Shown here piece after piece: positions 6,676-15,795 of a stretch of DNA of 64,000 bases. Source of the stretch: Microbacterium sp. zg-Y818 (GTDB lineage: Bacteria > Actinomycetota > Actinomycetes > Actinomycetales > Microbacteriaceae); NCBI RefSeq assembly GCF_030246905.1, contig NZ_CP126741.1, positions 2,170,001-2,234,000 on the forward strand, given 5' to 3'. Position 1 is the first letter of the stretch, and every line of letters starts with the position of its first letter. The notes below the pieces were generated by a model. That model saw only the letters and a list, made by a program, of their open reading frames with translations. It made no database searches and was not told where the DNA came from. The translations under genes and the position numbers were made by a program.

Positions 6676-8697
6676 TCATGCAGGGCTGAGCGTCCATGCG
6701 GTACCGGATTCGCGTACGACCGCTACGGCGCCGGGCTGCAACGTGAGCGGCGTCTCCGACGCAGAGATGAGGTCCGTGCCTTCGCCTTCGATGCGTACAG
6801 GGGCTGTCCCGTGGTGCAGCAGGAACAGGTAATCGTTCGTACGACCACGGCGCCTCACCGCCTCGACGCCCAGGGCCGACGCACCGGGCACAGTCGGGGC
6901 GATGCCGGCATCGTGCACCAGTTCGGCGAGGAATGCGTCCCGGTCCTCCTGCCTGAGGCGCGTCGAAACATATGTCACGGTGCCCTCGCCAACCTGCCTC
7001 CGTGTGATGGCGGGCCATCCCGCCAAGTCACCCTCCGCATACGTCGTCAGCACCGAGGCGCTCTCGAGGTGGACTTTCTCAGACCACAGTTCCCCCTTCG
7101 CGCCGTTGCCCAGGACCACACGGCCGCCCGGGTCCAAGGGCCGGAACTCCTCAACCCGCACGCCGATCAGCTCTCGCAGACGCCCGGGGAAGCCGCCGGG
7201 AATGACCCGCTGATGCTCGTCCAGCACCCCGGTGAAGAACGACACGACGAGGTGCCCGCCTGCTTCGACGTACGACCGCAGCCACGCCGCGTCTGTGGAG
7301 CTCATCGCCGGCATCGCGGGTACGACGAGCACTGGATAGTCGGACACCGCAGCCCCAGGTCGGACGAAATCAACCGTGTGCCCGGCTCTCCACAACGAGC
7401 GGTGGGTGGATCGCACTTCGTCGGAGTAGTCCAGTGCATCGTTGGGCAGGTGCGGCGTCTCCAAAGACCACCAGCCCTCGGCGTGCCAGACGATGCCCAC
7501 GCGCGCGTCGACGATCGGCCCCTCTGTCGGCAGCGCCCCCACCTCGGTGATCCGCTCGAGGATGCCGCCCAGCTCGACGACAGCGCGGAAGGCGTCGGTG
7601 TCGGCGCCGGCATGCGGCACCAGCGCACCGTGCCACTGCTCAGAGCCCCCTGCGGAGGCTCGCCATTGGAAGAACAGGGAGCTCTGTGCCCCTCGGGCGA
7701 TGTAGCCCAACGAGTTCCTGATCATCTTCGTCGGCTCCTTGACCACCGTGCGGTCTCCGAGCCGGATCCCCACCGCGTTCTGCTCCATCAGCAACCACGG
7801 GCCTCCCGCCCACGAACGGGTGAGGTCGGATCCGTAGGCGACGTGCGCATCCCCCTCGGGGCCGGGGTCGTCCAGATAATGGTCGATCGATACGGCATCC
7901 TGCGCATCGCTCCACGACCACTGCTCGAGGTGATTCCAGGTCGGAAGCATGAAGTTGGTCGTCACGGGCACGGTTGAGCCGGCCGCGCGAATCTCCTGCT
8001 TCTGCTCCTCGAACGCGGCGAGCATCTCGTCCGAGCAGAAGCGTTTGAAATCCACGACCTGCGCCGGGTTGTGCAGGTACTGGGTCACGCGCGGAGGCTC
8101 GATCTCGTCCCACGATCCGTAACGCTGCGACCAGAACGCCGTGTACCAGGCTTCGTTCAGCGCCTCGATGCGGCCATACCGGGCCTGCAGCCACCGACGG
8201 AACGCAACGGCCGCGTGTGGCCCGTAGTCGATCGTCCCGTACTCGTTGTGCACATGCCAGCCGCGTAAACCCGGGTGGGCGCCGTACCGGTCGGCAAGGA
8301 AGCGCGCGACGCGGCGGCACGCCTCGCGATACGACGGGGCGCTGACGGCATAGGTGTCGCGCGAGCCGTGGGTCAGGCGCGTACCGTCGGCCCGAACCGG
8401 GAGCCCATCGGGGTGTTTCGCGCTGAACCAGGGCGGCGGTGAAGCGGTTGGCGTCGCGAGGAAGAACCCGATGCCCGCGTCGTGAAGAAGCCCGATGATC
8501 TCATCGAGCCACAGGGCGTCGTAGACCCCCTCGCTCGGCTCGAGCGTTGCCCACGCGAACACGCCGATGGTGACGGTGTTCACCTTGCTCTGCGTCATGA
8601 GCGCGATGTCTTCGGCCCACACATCTCTCGACCATTGCTCCGGGTTGTAGTCTCCGCCGAAGAGGAACAAGCCGGGTGCGTAGGGGGTCTTCGACAT
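6676..8697 (-). CDS. GH42 beta-galactosidase
   Basis: A 673-residue glycoside hydrolase of family 42, full length for the family. The N-terminal TIM barrel begins GGDYNPEQW. The acid/base Glu is E152 in HVHNEYG and the nucleophile is E305 in LLMEQNAVG. The trimerisation domain (VGIVWHAEGWWSLE, about 400-620) and a C-terminal beta domain follow. It retains galactose with net inversion-free hydrolysis and acts on beta-galactosides brought in by the neighbouring importer. There is no signal peptide, so it is cytoplasmic. It is the last gene of the minus-strand operon, 68 bases after the second permease. GH42 enzymes often prefer galacto-oligosaccharides or arabinogalactan fragments over lactose; the true substrate is not decidable here. 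Confidence 0.93.
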   Translation of the reverse strand: MSKTPYAPGLFLFGGDYNPEQWSRDVWAEDIALMTQSKVNTVTIGVFAWATLEPSEGVYDALWLDEIIGLLHDAGIGFFLATPTASPPPWFSAKHPDGLPVRADGTRLTHGSRDTYAVSAPSYREACRRVARFLADRYGAHPGLRGWHVHNEYGTIDYGPHAAVAFRRWLQARYGRIEALNEAWYTAFWSQRYGSWDEIEPPRVTQYLHNPAQVVDFKRFCSDEMLAAFEEQKQEIRAAGSTVPVTTNFMLPTWNHLEQWSWSDAQDAVSIDHYLDDPGPEGDAHVAYGSDLTRSWAGGPWLLMEQNAVGIRLGDRTVVKEPTKMIRNSLGYIARGAQSSLFFQWRASAGGSEQWHGALVPHAGADTDAFRAVVELGGILERITEVGALPTEGPIVDARVGIVWHAEGWWSLETPHLPNDALDYSDEVRSTHRSLWRAGHTVDFVRPGAAVSDYPVLVVPAMPAMSSTDAAWLRSYVEAGGHLVVSFFTGVLDEHQRVIPGGFPGRLRELIGVRVEEFRPLDPGGRVVLGNGAKGELWSEKVHLESASVLTTYAEGDLAGWPAITRRQVGEGTVTYVSTRLRQEDRDAFLAELVHDAGIAPTVPGASALGVEAVRRRGRTNDYLFLLHHGTAPVRIEGEGTDLISASETPLTLQPGAVAVVRESGTAWTLSPA

Positions 8698-8765
8698 GTG
8701 GTGTCTGTCTCCTCATGAGTCGGTCTGCAAGCTAGTGGTACCGAGCGATCGGCGGCATTCGACGG

Positions 8766-9665
8766 TCATCCTTTGAGCCCGCCGCTGACCAGGTCGAGCC
8801 GCCAGTAGCGCTGCAGCACCAGCATCATGATGATGAGCGGGATGATCGAGACTGCGGCGCCGATGATGGCCAGGCTGTACAGCGAGGGCGTGCCCGAGCC
8901 CTTGGACAGCAGCGTGTAGAGGCCGACCGTCAGTGGGTACATGCGTTCGTCGGAGAGCATGATGAAAGGCAGCAGGAAGTTGTTCCAGATGCCGACGAAC
9001 TGCAGCAGGAAGATGGTGACCATACCGGGCACCATCATCGGCAGAACGATCGAACGAAAGATCCGGAAGTCGCCGGCGCCGTCGATGCGCGCAGCCTCCA
9101 TCGTGTCGGACGGTATGGCGGATGCCGCATACACCCGCGCGAGGAAGATCCCGAAAGGCGAGATGAGGACCGGCAACAGCACCGACCAATACGTCCCGGC
9201 CAAGCCGATCTCCGACATGAGGAGGTACTGCGGGATCGCCAGCGTGATTCCTGGCAGCAGTACCCCGGCCAGGATGGCGTAGAACCATGCCTGACGGCCC
9301 GGGAAGTCGTACTTGGCGAGGGCGAAGCCGGCCATGGTCGAGATGATCGTTGAGAGGACCGCACCGACTCCGGCGAAGATCACGCTGTTCCAGGCCCACA
9401 GCCCGAACTGTCCCCCGCCGTAGCTGAAGAGGTCGCTGAAGTTCTCCCACAGGCCAGTTCCCGGCACGAAGGTGAAGGTGGTGAAGAGCTCGCTGTTCGA
9501 CTTGGTCGAAGCCACGAGCACCCACAGCACGGGGATGAGGCAGTAGATCGCGCCGAGCAGCAGCACCGACGTGGCCAAGAACGTTCTCGGCCGCCGTCGG
9601 CGGGGTGCGATGCTCGACTCCACTGTGATGCGTGCCGCGGGGCGGGAAGTGGTGGCGGTGGTCAT
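8766..9665 (-). CDS. Carbohydrate ABC permease, MalG type
   Basis: This 299-residue inner-membrane subunit has about six hydrophobic helices, beginning TFLATSVLLLGAIYCLIPVL. The EAA loop that docks on the ATPase is EAARIDGAGDFRIFRSIVLP near residues 190-210, followed by the usual MMVPG. It pairs with the MalF-type permease whose stop it overlaps (ATGA at 9662-9665). Together with the binding protein at 10664-11959 they form a CUT1-family sugar importer without its own ATPase. Substrate is inferred as an alpha- or beta-galactoside from the flanking hydrolases. Confidence 0.93.
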   Translation of the reverse strand: MTTATTSRPAARITVESSIAPRRRRPRTFLATSVLLLGAIYCLIPVLWVLVASTKSNSELFTTFTFVPGTGLWENFSDLFSYGGGQFGLWAWNSVIFAGVGAVLSTIISTMAGFALAKYDFPGRQAWFYAILAGVLLPGITLAIPQYLLMSEIGLAGTYWSVLLPVLISPFGIFLARVYAASAIPSDTMEAARIDGAGDFRIFRSIVLPMMVPGMVTIFLLQFVGIWNNFLLPFIMLSDERMYPLTVGLYTLLSKGSGTPSLYSLAIIGAAVSIIPLIIMMLVLQRYWRLDLVSGGLKG

Positions 9666-10597
9666 TCGCTTCCTCCGAACGCGCTTTTCTGCGTTGCACG
9701 CAGCAGGATGATCGAAAGCAGCAAGGTACCGAGGGCCAGTACGACCGAGGATGCTGCAGCCAGCGACAGGTCGTCACGTGTGAACGCGTCGCGGTAGATC
9801 TTCATGAGCGGCACCCATGTCTGCGAGATCTCGTTCGTCATCGGTCTCAGGGTCTGCGGTTCGCCGTACACCTGCAGCGTGCCGATCAGCGCGAACAGGC
9901 CGGTGAGGACCAGCGCAGGAGAGACCAGTGGGATCTTGATTCGCCACGCGATCTGCCACTCGCTTGCGCCGTCGATGCGCGCCGCCTCGTAGATCTCACT
10001 CGGTATGCCGCGGAGCGACGTGTAGATGATGATCATGTTGAAGCCGATGCCGCCCCAGATCGCGATGTTCGCGACGGCCGGAAACAGCGATGACCCGCTC
10101 AGCACGATCAGGTCAGGCAGTCCGAACTGGTTGAGAATCCAGTTCAGAGGGCTCGTCGAGGGCAGATAGAGAAACCCCCAGAGAAGCGATGCAATGACGC
10201 CGGGGACCGCGTACGGGATGAAGATCGCCGTGCGGGAGAACCGCGCTGCTCGCACGCCGGGCAGATCCAGCAGGAGAGCGAACAGCAGGGCCAATCCGAG
10301 TGTGAGCGGCACGGCGATGAGTCCATAGACCGCCAGGCGGCCGAACCCCGCGAGGAACTGCGGATCAGTGAAGGTGCGGGCGTAGTTGTCGAGGCCGACC
10401 CAGGTCTCCTCACGAACGCCGAACGGGCCGACTCCGGTGACGCGCAGCCCGCGGAAACTCAGGAAGATCGCGTAGGCGATGGGCACAGCCAGGAACAGAA
10501 CGAAAAGCAAGCCTGCGGGCAGCAGGAACACGTACGGCGCGACCCAGCGAGGCGTACGGCGGGCCGACTTCGGGCGGACGCCGGTTGCAACAGTCAC
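9662..10597 (-). CDS. Carbohydrate ABC permease, MalF type
   Basis: The protein has 311 residues when started at GTG 10597, which has AAGGAGAGG six bases upstream. A longer in-frame ATG start at 10660 gives an unlike-family N-terminus with no ribosome-binding site. Six hydrophobic helices follow a short cytoplasmic N-terminus (WVAPYVFLLPAGLLFVLFL). The EAA loop is EAARIDGASEWQIAWRIKIP near residue 210. It is the membrane partner of the MalG-type subunit in the CUT1 importer. It lies 66 bases after the binding-protein gene. Confidence 0.92.
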   Translation of the reverse strand: MTVATGVRPKSARRTPRWVAPYVFLLPAGLLFVLFLAVPIAYAIFLSFRGLRVTGVGPFGVREETWVGLDNYARTFTDPQFLAGFGRLAVYGLIAVPLTLGLALLFALLLDLPGVRAARFSRTAIFIPYAVPGVIASLLWGFLYLPSTSPLNWILNQFGLPDLIVLSGSSLFPAVANIAIWGGIGFNMIIIYTSLRGIPSEIYEAARIDGASEWQIAWRIKIPLVSPALVLTGLFALIGTLQVYGEPQTLRPMTNEISQTWVPLMKIYRDAFTRDDLSLAAASSVVLALGTLLLSIILLRATQKSAFGGSE

Positions 10598-10663
10598 GGC
10601 GGGCCTCTCCTTCGAGTGGGGCGACGGATGCCGGCGGCCGCAGCCACCGGCATCCGTCACGAA

Positions 10664-11959
10664 TCAGCGAGCTTCGACAGTGAATCCGGAGGTTTCCATG
10701 TCGCGCAGAACGACTTCCTCGGTCTCGGTCAGAGCGTCGCGCAGAGGTGTTCCGTTCGTCGCCGCGGCCGACATGGCGTCCTGGAAGGCGCTCGATGCGA
10801 CATTGACGTTCGGTCCCCAGGTGATCTCGGGAATGGTTTCGGCGGCGATCTGCGCAGCGATCTCCCAGTAGTCGGTCTGACCCGACATGAGGCTGGGCGG
10901 CTCGCTCTCGAGTGTCAGACGCTGACCAACAAGCGACGCAGGGTATTGACCCTCCTGGATCTGGATGGCGGATGCCTCCTCCGAGGCCATCCACGAGGCG
11001 AACTTGGCCGCGGCTTCAGGGTGCTTGCTCGAGCTCGTGACCACCACCGCCGACCCGCCTTGGAAGGCGACCGCAGGATCCCCCTCTGTCCACTGCGGGA
11101 GCGGCGCCATCGCCCACTGTCCGGCCATGTCGCCGGCCACGCCGTTGATCACGCCAGCTGCCCAGAGCCCTGCCGGCCAAGAAAGGATCTTGCCGTCATT
11201 GAGCTGAGCGTTCCACTCAGGAGTGAGCAGGGGTTCGGCCCTCACCAGATCGCGATCAATGAGGTCCTGCCAGTATTCGGCGACCGCGACAGAAGCGTCA
11301 TCATCGAACCCGACCGTCCACGTGTCGCCGTCGACCGTCCACCACTCCGCGCCCGCCTGTTGGGCGAGCCCGGCAAATCCACCGAACTCCGCCGGAGCGA
11401 ATGTCGTGATGTAGGAATCAGGATCGGCGGCGCGAACCGCCGCGGCGGCGTCCGCGAACTCCGCCCAGGTCTTCGGCACCGCGATGCCGAGCTCGTCGAA
11501 GCGGGCCTTGTTGTACGTGAGGGCCTGGGGACCGGCGTCTTGAGGGACTCCGTAGCTCGCACCGTCGAACGTCGCCTGACCCCAGACCCCGGGGGAAAAC
11601 TGCTCCTCAAGGTCACCGATGTGCTCGGTGATATCCGACGCCACACCTGCGACGATCATCGCCGGGAGCGTGTTGTACTCGACCAATGCGACGTCCGGGG
11701 CGTTGTCCGCACGCGCGGCGGTCACGAGCTTCGCCGACGAGTCAGAGCCGCCGCCGGCGTCTGTGTGATTGACCTGGATGTCAGGGTTGCTGGCGTTCCA
11801 CGCATCCACGAGGGGCTTCTGCGCCGTTCCCCACGCCCAATACTCGAGCGTGACGGGGCCGTCCTCCGAGTCGGCATCGGAACTCCCTCCCGCTGAGCAT
11901 CCCGCGAGCGCGAGGACTACGACTGCGGTGGTGACGACAAGCGGGACTTTGCGGTTCAT
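10664..11959 (-). CDS. Sugar-binding lipoprotein of CUT1 ABC importer
   Basis: A 431-residue family-1 extracellular solute-binding protein. The lipoprotein signal ends in LALAGC at about residues 16-21, so Cys21 should be lipidated and the protein tethered outside the membrane. The mature part has the expected opening VTLEYWAWG and later strands (LTYNKARFDELGIAVPKTW). The ATG at 11959 has AAGGAAG upstream, and the roughly 50 extra codons upstream in frame are rejected because the lipobox must be N-terminal. It is the first gene of the importer/GH42 operon and lies behind the 12134-12158 operator. Confidence 0.93.
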   Translation of the reverse strand: MNRKVPLVVTTAVVVLALAGCSAGGSSDADSEDGPVTLEYWAWGTAQKPLVDAWNASNPDIQVNHTDAGGGSDSSAKLVTAARADNAPDVALVEYNTLPAMIVAGVASDITEHIGDLEEQFSPGVWGQATFDGASYGVPQDAGPQALTYNKARFDELGIAVPKTWAEFADAAAAVRAADPDSYITTFAPAEFGGFAGLAQQAGAEWWTVDGDTWTVGFDDDASVAVAEYWQDLIDRDLVRAEPLLTPEWNAQLNDGKILSWPAGLWAAGVINGVAGDMAGQWAMAPLPQWTEGDPAVAFQGGSAVVVTSSSKHPEAAAKFASWMASEEASAIQIQEGQYPASLVGQRLTLESEPPSLMSGQTDYWEIAAQIAAETIPEITWGPNVNVASSAFQDAMSAAATNGTPLRDALTETEEVVLRDMETSGFTVEAR

Positions 11960-12133
11960 GGGCGCACTTCCTTCGAGATGGGATGGCCGAGATGAGAGTC
12001 GGACGATGCCGCCGATGCATTGCGCTGACGCAATGCCCGAGCCTGGTTCCGTGCACATGAGCGCATGTGTGTCTCCTTCGACAGCTGCGTGTACCGGTTG
12101 ACTCCCGGCGCTGTACACATTGCCGCTGCGGAT

Positions 12134-12158
12134 TTAGTTTGTCAACGAGCAAAACTAA
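12134..12158. promoter_or_regulatory. ROK (XylR-type) operator 1
   Basis: The site is a perfect inverted repeat, TTAGTTT-N11-AAACTAA, in the divergent region between the binding-protein operon and the ROK gene. On the minus strand the element contains TTGACA, a perfect -35 box for the binding-protein operon, so a bound repressor would block RNA polymerase. The same arms and the same 11-base spacer recur at 13368-13392. TTAGTTTG...CAAACTAA is the known type of operator for XylR-class ROK repressors. Confidence 0.8.
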
Positions 12159-12203
12159 CGCGTCCGATACGCGATGAGGCAGGATGGCGAGGGGAGCGCA
12201 GCG

Positions 12204-13364
12204 ATGACCACACATGTACGACACGTAGAGGGCGGTGACGCTGCGCAGATGTGGCCCAACCTGAACGCTGCTGAGCGAGGCGCGCTCCGCGAACTCCTTA
12301 TCCACGGACCACTCCCCCGCGCTGAGATCGCCCGCCGACTGGGGCTTTCCCGCGCGAGCCTGACGCGCGTGACGCGCATACTCGCCGAGCACGGCCTGAT
12401 CCGTGAGGGGGCCATCGAGCAGCGCGCGTGGACTGGTCGGCCCAGCGAACTCTTCATCATCGCGCCGGATGCCCGTCACTTCTTCGGCGTGAAACTGACC
12501 GGAGATGCCATCTACGCGGTTGTCACGGACATGGCGGCACGGGAGGTCGCCTCCCTCGATGAGCAACTGGCCTCTCGCGCACTCGCGGATGTCGTGACGC
12601 GCATCGAAGCCCTGCACGCGACGTTTGCGGCGAGCTTTGACGACATCGTCGCCGGAGGCGTGTGCTTGGGCGGCGATCTGACGCAAGACCGCGCGGTCGT
12701 CGTCGACGCGCCTTATCTGGGGTGGTCGGAGGTACCACTCGCCGCACTGCTCACCGACCGACTCGGGATCCCGATCGCCACCGAGAACGACGTGAGGGCG
12801 CTGACAGCGGCAGAGCACTGGTTCGGGCCGGGTGCCGGCTGCTCCGCGATGGCGCTCATCACGATCGGGGCGGGCATCGGCACCGGTTTCGTCGTCGACA
12901 ACAAGCTCGTGGCCGGTGCGCACGGCCGGGCGGGCCGCCTGGACCACATCCAGGTCGATGGCGCCGGGCCGATCTGTGCCGCCGGCCACCGAGGCTGCGC
13001 CTCGGCCTATCTCACCAGCGACGCCATCGTGAGGTCGATCCAGGGGGTGGACACCGACTTCGTCGGAGCCGTCGCACTGTGCCGCACAGGTCATCCAGGC
13101 GCGGTGCGCGCCTTCGAGGACGCGGGCAAGGCGCTCGGAACGATCATCGGCACTGTCACCAACATCCTCGATCCCCAGAAGATCATCCTCACCGGGGACG
13201 GGCTGGCCGTGTGGGATCTCGCCGAGGAGCAGATCGCCGCCGCGATCCGGAGCACCCTCGTCGTCGGGAGTCCACCCGTCGCCGTTGACGTGCAGCCGTT
13301 CGAGTTCAACGAATGGGCTCGAGCTGCTGCCGTCGTAGGAATGCGTACGATCCTTCGGTTCTAG
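12204..13364 (+). CDS. ROK-family transcriptional repressor
   Basis: A 386-residue regulator. The N-terminal winged helix-turn-helix (about 15-80) includes GPLPRAEIARRLGLSRASLT. The C-terminal ROK sugar-kinase-like domain has GGVCLGG, ENDVRALTAAEHWFG, and IGAGIGTGFVVDNKLV. The zinc motif is incomplete: GPICAAGHRGCASAY keeps three Cys/His positions of the usual GHxxxxCxCGxxGCxE. The ATG at 12204 has GAGGGGAG upstream and is preferred to an earlier ATG. It is transcribed divergently from the importer operon and just upstream of GH36. Identical operators in front of both point to repression relieved by a sugar ligand. Confidence 0.9.
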   Translation: MTTHVRHVEGGDAAQMWPNLNAAERGALRELLIHGPLPRAEIARRLGLSRASLTRVTRILAEHGLIREGAIEQRAWTGRPSELFIIAPDARHFFGVKLTGDAIYAVVTDMAAREVASLDEQLASRALADVVTRIEALHATFAASFDDIVAGGVCLGGDLTQDRAVVVDAPYLGWSEVPLAALLTDRLGIPIATENDVRALTAAEHWFGPGAGCSAMALITIGAGIGTGFVVDNKLVAGAHGRAGRLDHIQVDGAGPICAAGHRGCASAYLTSDAIVRSIQGVDTDFVGAVALCRTGHPGAVRAFEDAGKALGTIIGTVTNILDPQKIILTGDGLAVWDLAEEQIAAAIRSTLVVGSPPVAVDVQPFEFNEWARAAAVVGMRTILRF

Positions 13365-13367
13365 CTT

Positions 13368-13392
13368 CTTAGTTTCATTACTTGACAAACTA
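13368..13392. promoter_or_regulatory. ROK (XylR-type) operator 2
   Basis: TTAGTTT-N11-AAACTAG lies between the ROK gene and the GH36 gene. The repeat half-sites match operator 1 with one change at the last base. It again contains TTGACA (13381-13386), usable as the -35 of the GH36 promoter. This places GH36 under the same repressor as the importer and GH42. Confidence 0.78.
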
Positions 13393-13561
13393 GGGCTCGC
13401 TGGGCAGTCTGACAGACATCGTGCGGCGCCCGATATCGAGTGGGTCGCCCTCACACCGCCCGCCCAGTGACGTCGCCGGATCAGGCGCGTTTGCCGACCG
13501 GACCCGGGAGCATCGCCCCCGTGCCCGCGCACCGACGTCCGCCTCCCAGGAACCGACTGCA

Positions 13562-15730
13562 ATGACGCTCACTCAGCACACCGGAAGCTGCCCGAACCTC
13601 GATGGCTCCCATGCGGGGACCCACGTGCTTCGCAACGGCGGTGTAGAGGTCGTTCTCATCACGTCGGGCGTTCTGCCGGAGGTGGTGCATTGGGGTGCAC
13701 CTCTCGGCCCGGTGGATTGCGAGGAACTGATTCTCGCGTCTCGACGGCAAGTTTCCTCCAGCGCGCTCGACCAGGCGTGGCCGCTGACGCTTCTTCCGAC
13801 CGAGCACGATGGCTGGCAGGGGCGGCCCGGGTTCTCGGCCCATCGATCAGGCGTGATCGAGAAGACGCAATGGGGCACGATACGTGCATCCGGCGACCAG
13901 TCGCGGCTGACCGTGACTGCCGAGGCCGCCACTCTTCGGCTGCATAGCGAGCTGCACCTCGATTCTTCAGGCGTGCTTCGCATCACTCACGAAATCACCA
14001 ACAAGGGAGACGATGATCTCGAACTGACCACTCTCGAACCGACCATGCCCGTCGGCGACGCTGCCGGCGAGACCTTGGACTTCTCGGGCAGGTGGACGCG
14101 TGAGCGCAGCCCGCAGCGCAGCAGCCTTCGCGAGGGAAGCCGCGTCCGCGAGTCCCGCCGCGGGAGGACGGGTCACGACTCACCGACCATGCTCGCGCTG
14201 GGCACACCGGGCTTCAGTGATCGCACCGGCGAGATCTGGGCAGTTCACCTCGCGTGGAGTGCCGACTCGATCTATCGCTACGACGCCCTGCCCGAGTCCC
14301 GTACTGTTCTCGGCGCCGGGGCACTACTCCGCGCGGGCGAGGTGCGTCTTGCACCGGGCGGTCGATTCCGTTCGCCGACGACCGTCTTTCTGTGGAGCGA
14401 CAAGGGCTTGGACGGTATCAGCGAAAGGCTTCACCGGTCACTTCGCGCACGGCCGCGGCATCCCCTCACACCCCGTCCGGTCACGCTGAACACCTGGGAA
14501 GCGGTCTACTTCCAGCACGATGCGACTCGGCTGCTCGCGCTGGCTCAGACGGCCGCAGACATCGGGGTCGAGCGCTTCGTTCTCGACGACGGATGGTTCC
14601 GCGGTAGACGCAGCGACCAGTCGGGCCTCGGAGATTGGACGGTCGACACGGAGGTCTGGCCATCCGGGCTGCACCCGCTGGTGGATGCGGTTCGCGGACA
14701 CGGCATGCAGTTCGGTCTGTGGCTGGAACCGGAGATGGTCAACATGGACTCGGAGCTTGCTCGGCGGCATCCGGAGTGGCTGCTTCAGGACCCGGCCGCC
14801 GGTCCGCGATCGTGGCGCAACCAGTTCGTACTCGACGTCGCCATCCCCGACGTGTTCGACTATCTTCTTGAATCCATCTCGCAGCTCGTCAGCGAGTATC
14901 GACTCGACTACATCAAGTGGGACCAGAATCGCGACCTGTTGGAAGCCATGCACGGCGGACAGGCGGCGGTGCATCAACAGACTCGGGCGGTGTACGCACT
15001 GCTGCACGCTGTGCGCGCCCGTCACCCTCAGCTGGAGATCGAGTCGTGCGCTTCGGGCGGCGCCCGAGTAGACCTCGGCGTGCTGGAGCACACCGACCGA
15101 GTGTGGCCATCGGACACCAACGATCCGTTCGAACGCCTCGACATCCAGCGGTGGACGTCACTGCTGATTCCTTTGGAACTCATCGGCGCTCATGTTGGCC
15201 CACCAGTCAGCCATACGACACGACGCGCGACGAACCTGGGGTTCCGCATCGCTGTGGCGATGTTCGGCTCCTTCGGAATCGAATGGGACATCACCCAGTG
15301 TTCTTCGGATGAATTGGAGGAGTTGCGCGACGCGATAACGGCCTATGGGCGGCTGAGGAATCTGTTGCACGGCGGGACGCTGGCGAATCTGGACGGCGGC
15401 GACGAGGGCCTTCGTGTCACCGCTGTGACCTCCGCGAGCACCGATCACGCGCTGGTGCGCGTGGCGCGCGTAAGCAGCTCTGACCGGGCGTTGCCCCGCA
15501 AACTCCGCATTCCCGACCTCACCCCAGACGCGCAGTACACCGTGCGCGCGGTTCCGGAGTTGCGGCTGCCACAGCGGATAGAACCCACCGCCACACCCTG
15601 GCTGGAACGCGGGTCCGTCCGGCTCCCGGGCGCCGCGCTCGCGCAGCACGGTGTGGCAATGCCTCTGCTGGCCCCTGGACAGGCTCTCGTTCTCGAGGTG
15701 ACACGCGAAGCGCACACCCCGGTCGCTTGA
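13562..15730 (+). CDS. GH36 alpha-galactosidase
   Basis: This 722-residue enzyme has the GH36 layout: N-terminal beta-supersandwich, a central TIM barrel with FVLDDGWF, LGDWTVD and GLWLEPEMV, and a C-terminal beta domain. The nucleophile is Asp454 in YIKWDQNRD and the acid/base is Asp518 in WPSDTNDPFER; the substrate-pocket ESCASGGAR is present. It removes terminal alpha-1,6-galactose from melibiose/raffinose-type sugars and is cytoplasmic (no signal peptide). The ATG at 13562 is about 170 bases after operator 2. It has no strong Shine-Dalgarno sequence. With GH42 it gives the locus both anomeric galactosidase activities. Confidence 0.93.
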   Translation: MTLTQHTGSCPNLDGSHAGTHVLRNGGVEVVLITSGVLPEVVHWGAPLGPVDCEELILASRRQVSSSALDQAWPLTLLPTEHDGWQGRPGFSAHRSGVIEKTQWGTIRASGDQSRLTVTAEAATLRLHSELHLDSSGVLRITHEITNKGDDDLELTTLEPTMPVGDAAGETLDFSGRWTRERSPQRSSLREGSRVRESRRGRTGHDSPTMLALGTPGFSDRTGEIWAVHLAWSADSIYRYDALPESRTVLGAGALLRAGEVRLAPGGRFRSPTTVFLWSDKGLDGISERLHRSLRARPRHPLTPRPVTLNTWEAVYFQHDATRLLALAQTAADIGVERFVLDDGWFRGRRSDQSGLGDWTVDTEVWPSGLHPLVDAVRGHGMQFGLWLEPEMVNMDSELARRHPEWLLQDPAAGPRSWRNQFVLDVAIPDVFDYLLESISQLVSEYRLDYIKWDQNRDLLEAMHGGQAAVHQQTRAVYALLHAVRARHPQLEIESCASGGARVDLGVLEHTDRVWPSDTNDPFERLDIQRWTSLLIPLELIGAHVGPPVSHTTRRATNLGFRIAVAMFGSFGIEWDITQCSSDELEELRDAITAYGRLRNLLHGGTLANLDGGDEGLRVTAVTSASTDHALVRVARVSSSDRALPRKLRIPDLTPDAQYTVRAVPELRLPQRIEPTATPWLERGSVRLPGAALAQHGVAMPLLAPGQALVLEVTREAHTPVA

Positions 15731-15795
15731 GCTCCGGCTTCTCTTGTGTCGCAACTCGTCACAAGCCGAGCAGCAACCCGAGAGCCAGCGCCAGG

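Noticed and set aside
10616..13562. Long open frames opposite the binding protein and the ROK gene
   Set aside because: Antisense shadows of well-supported genes; no ribosome-binding site and no recognisable domain.
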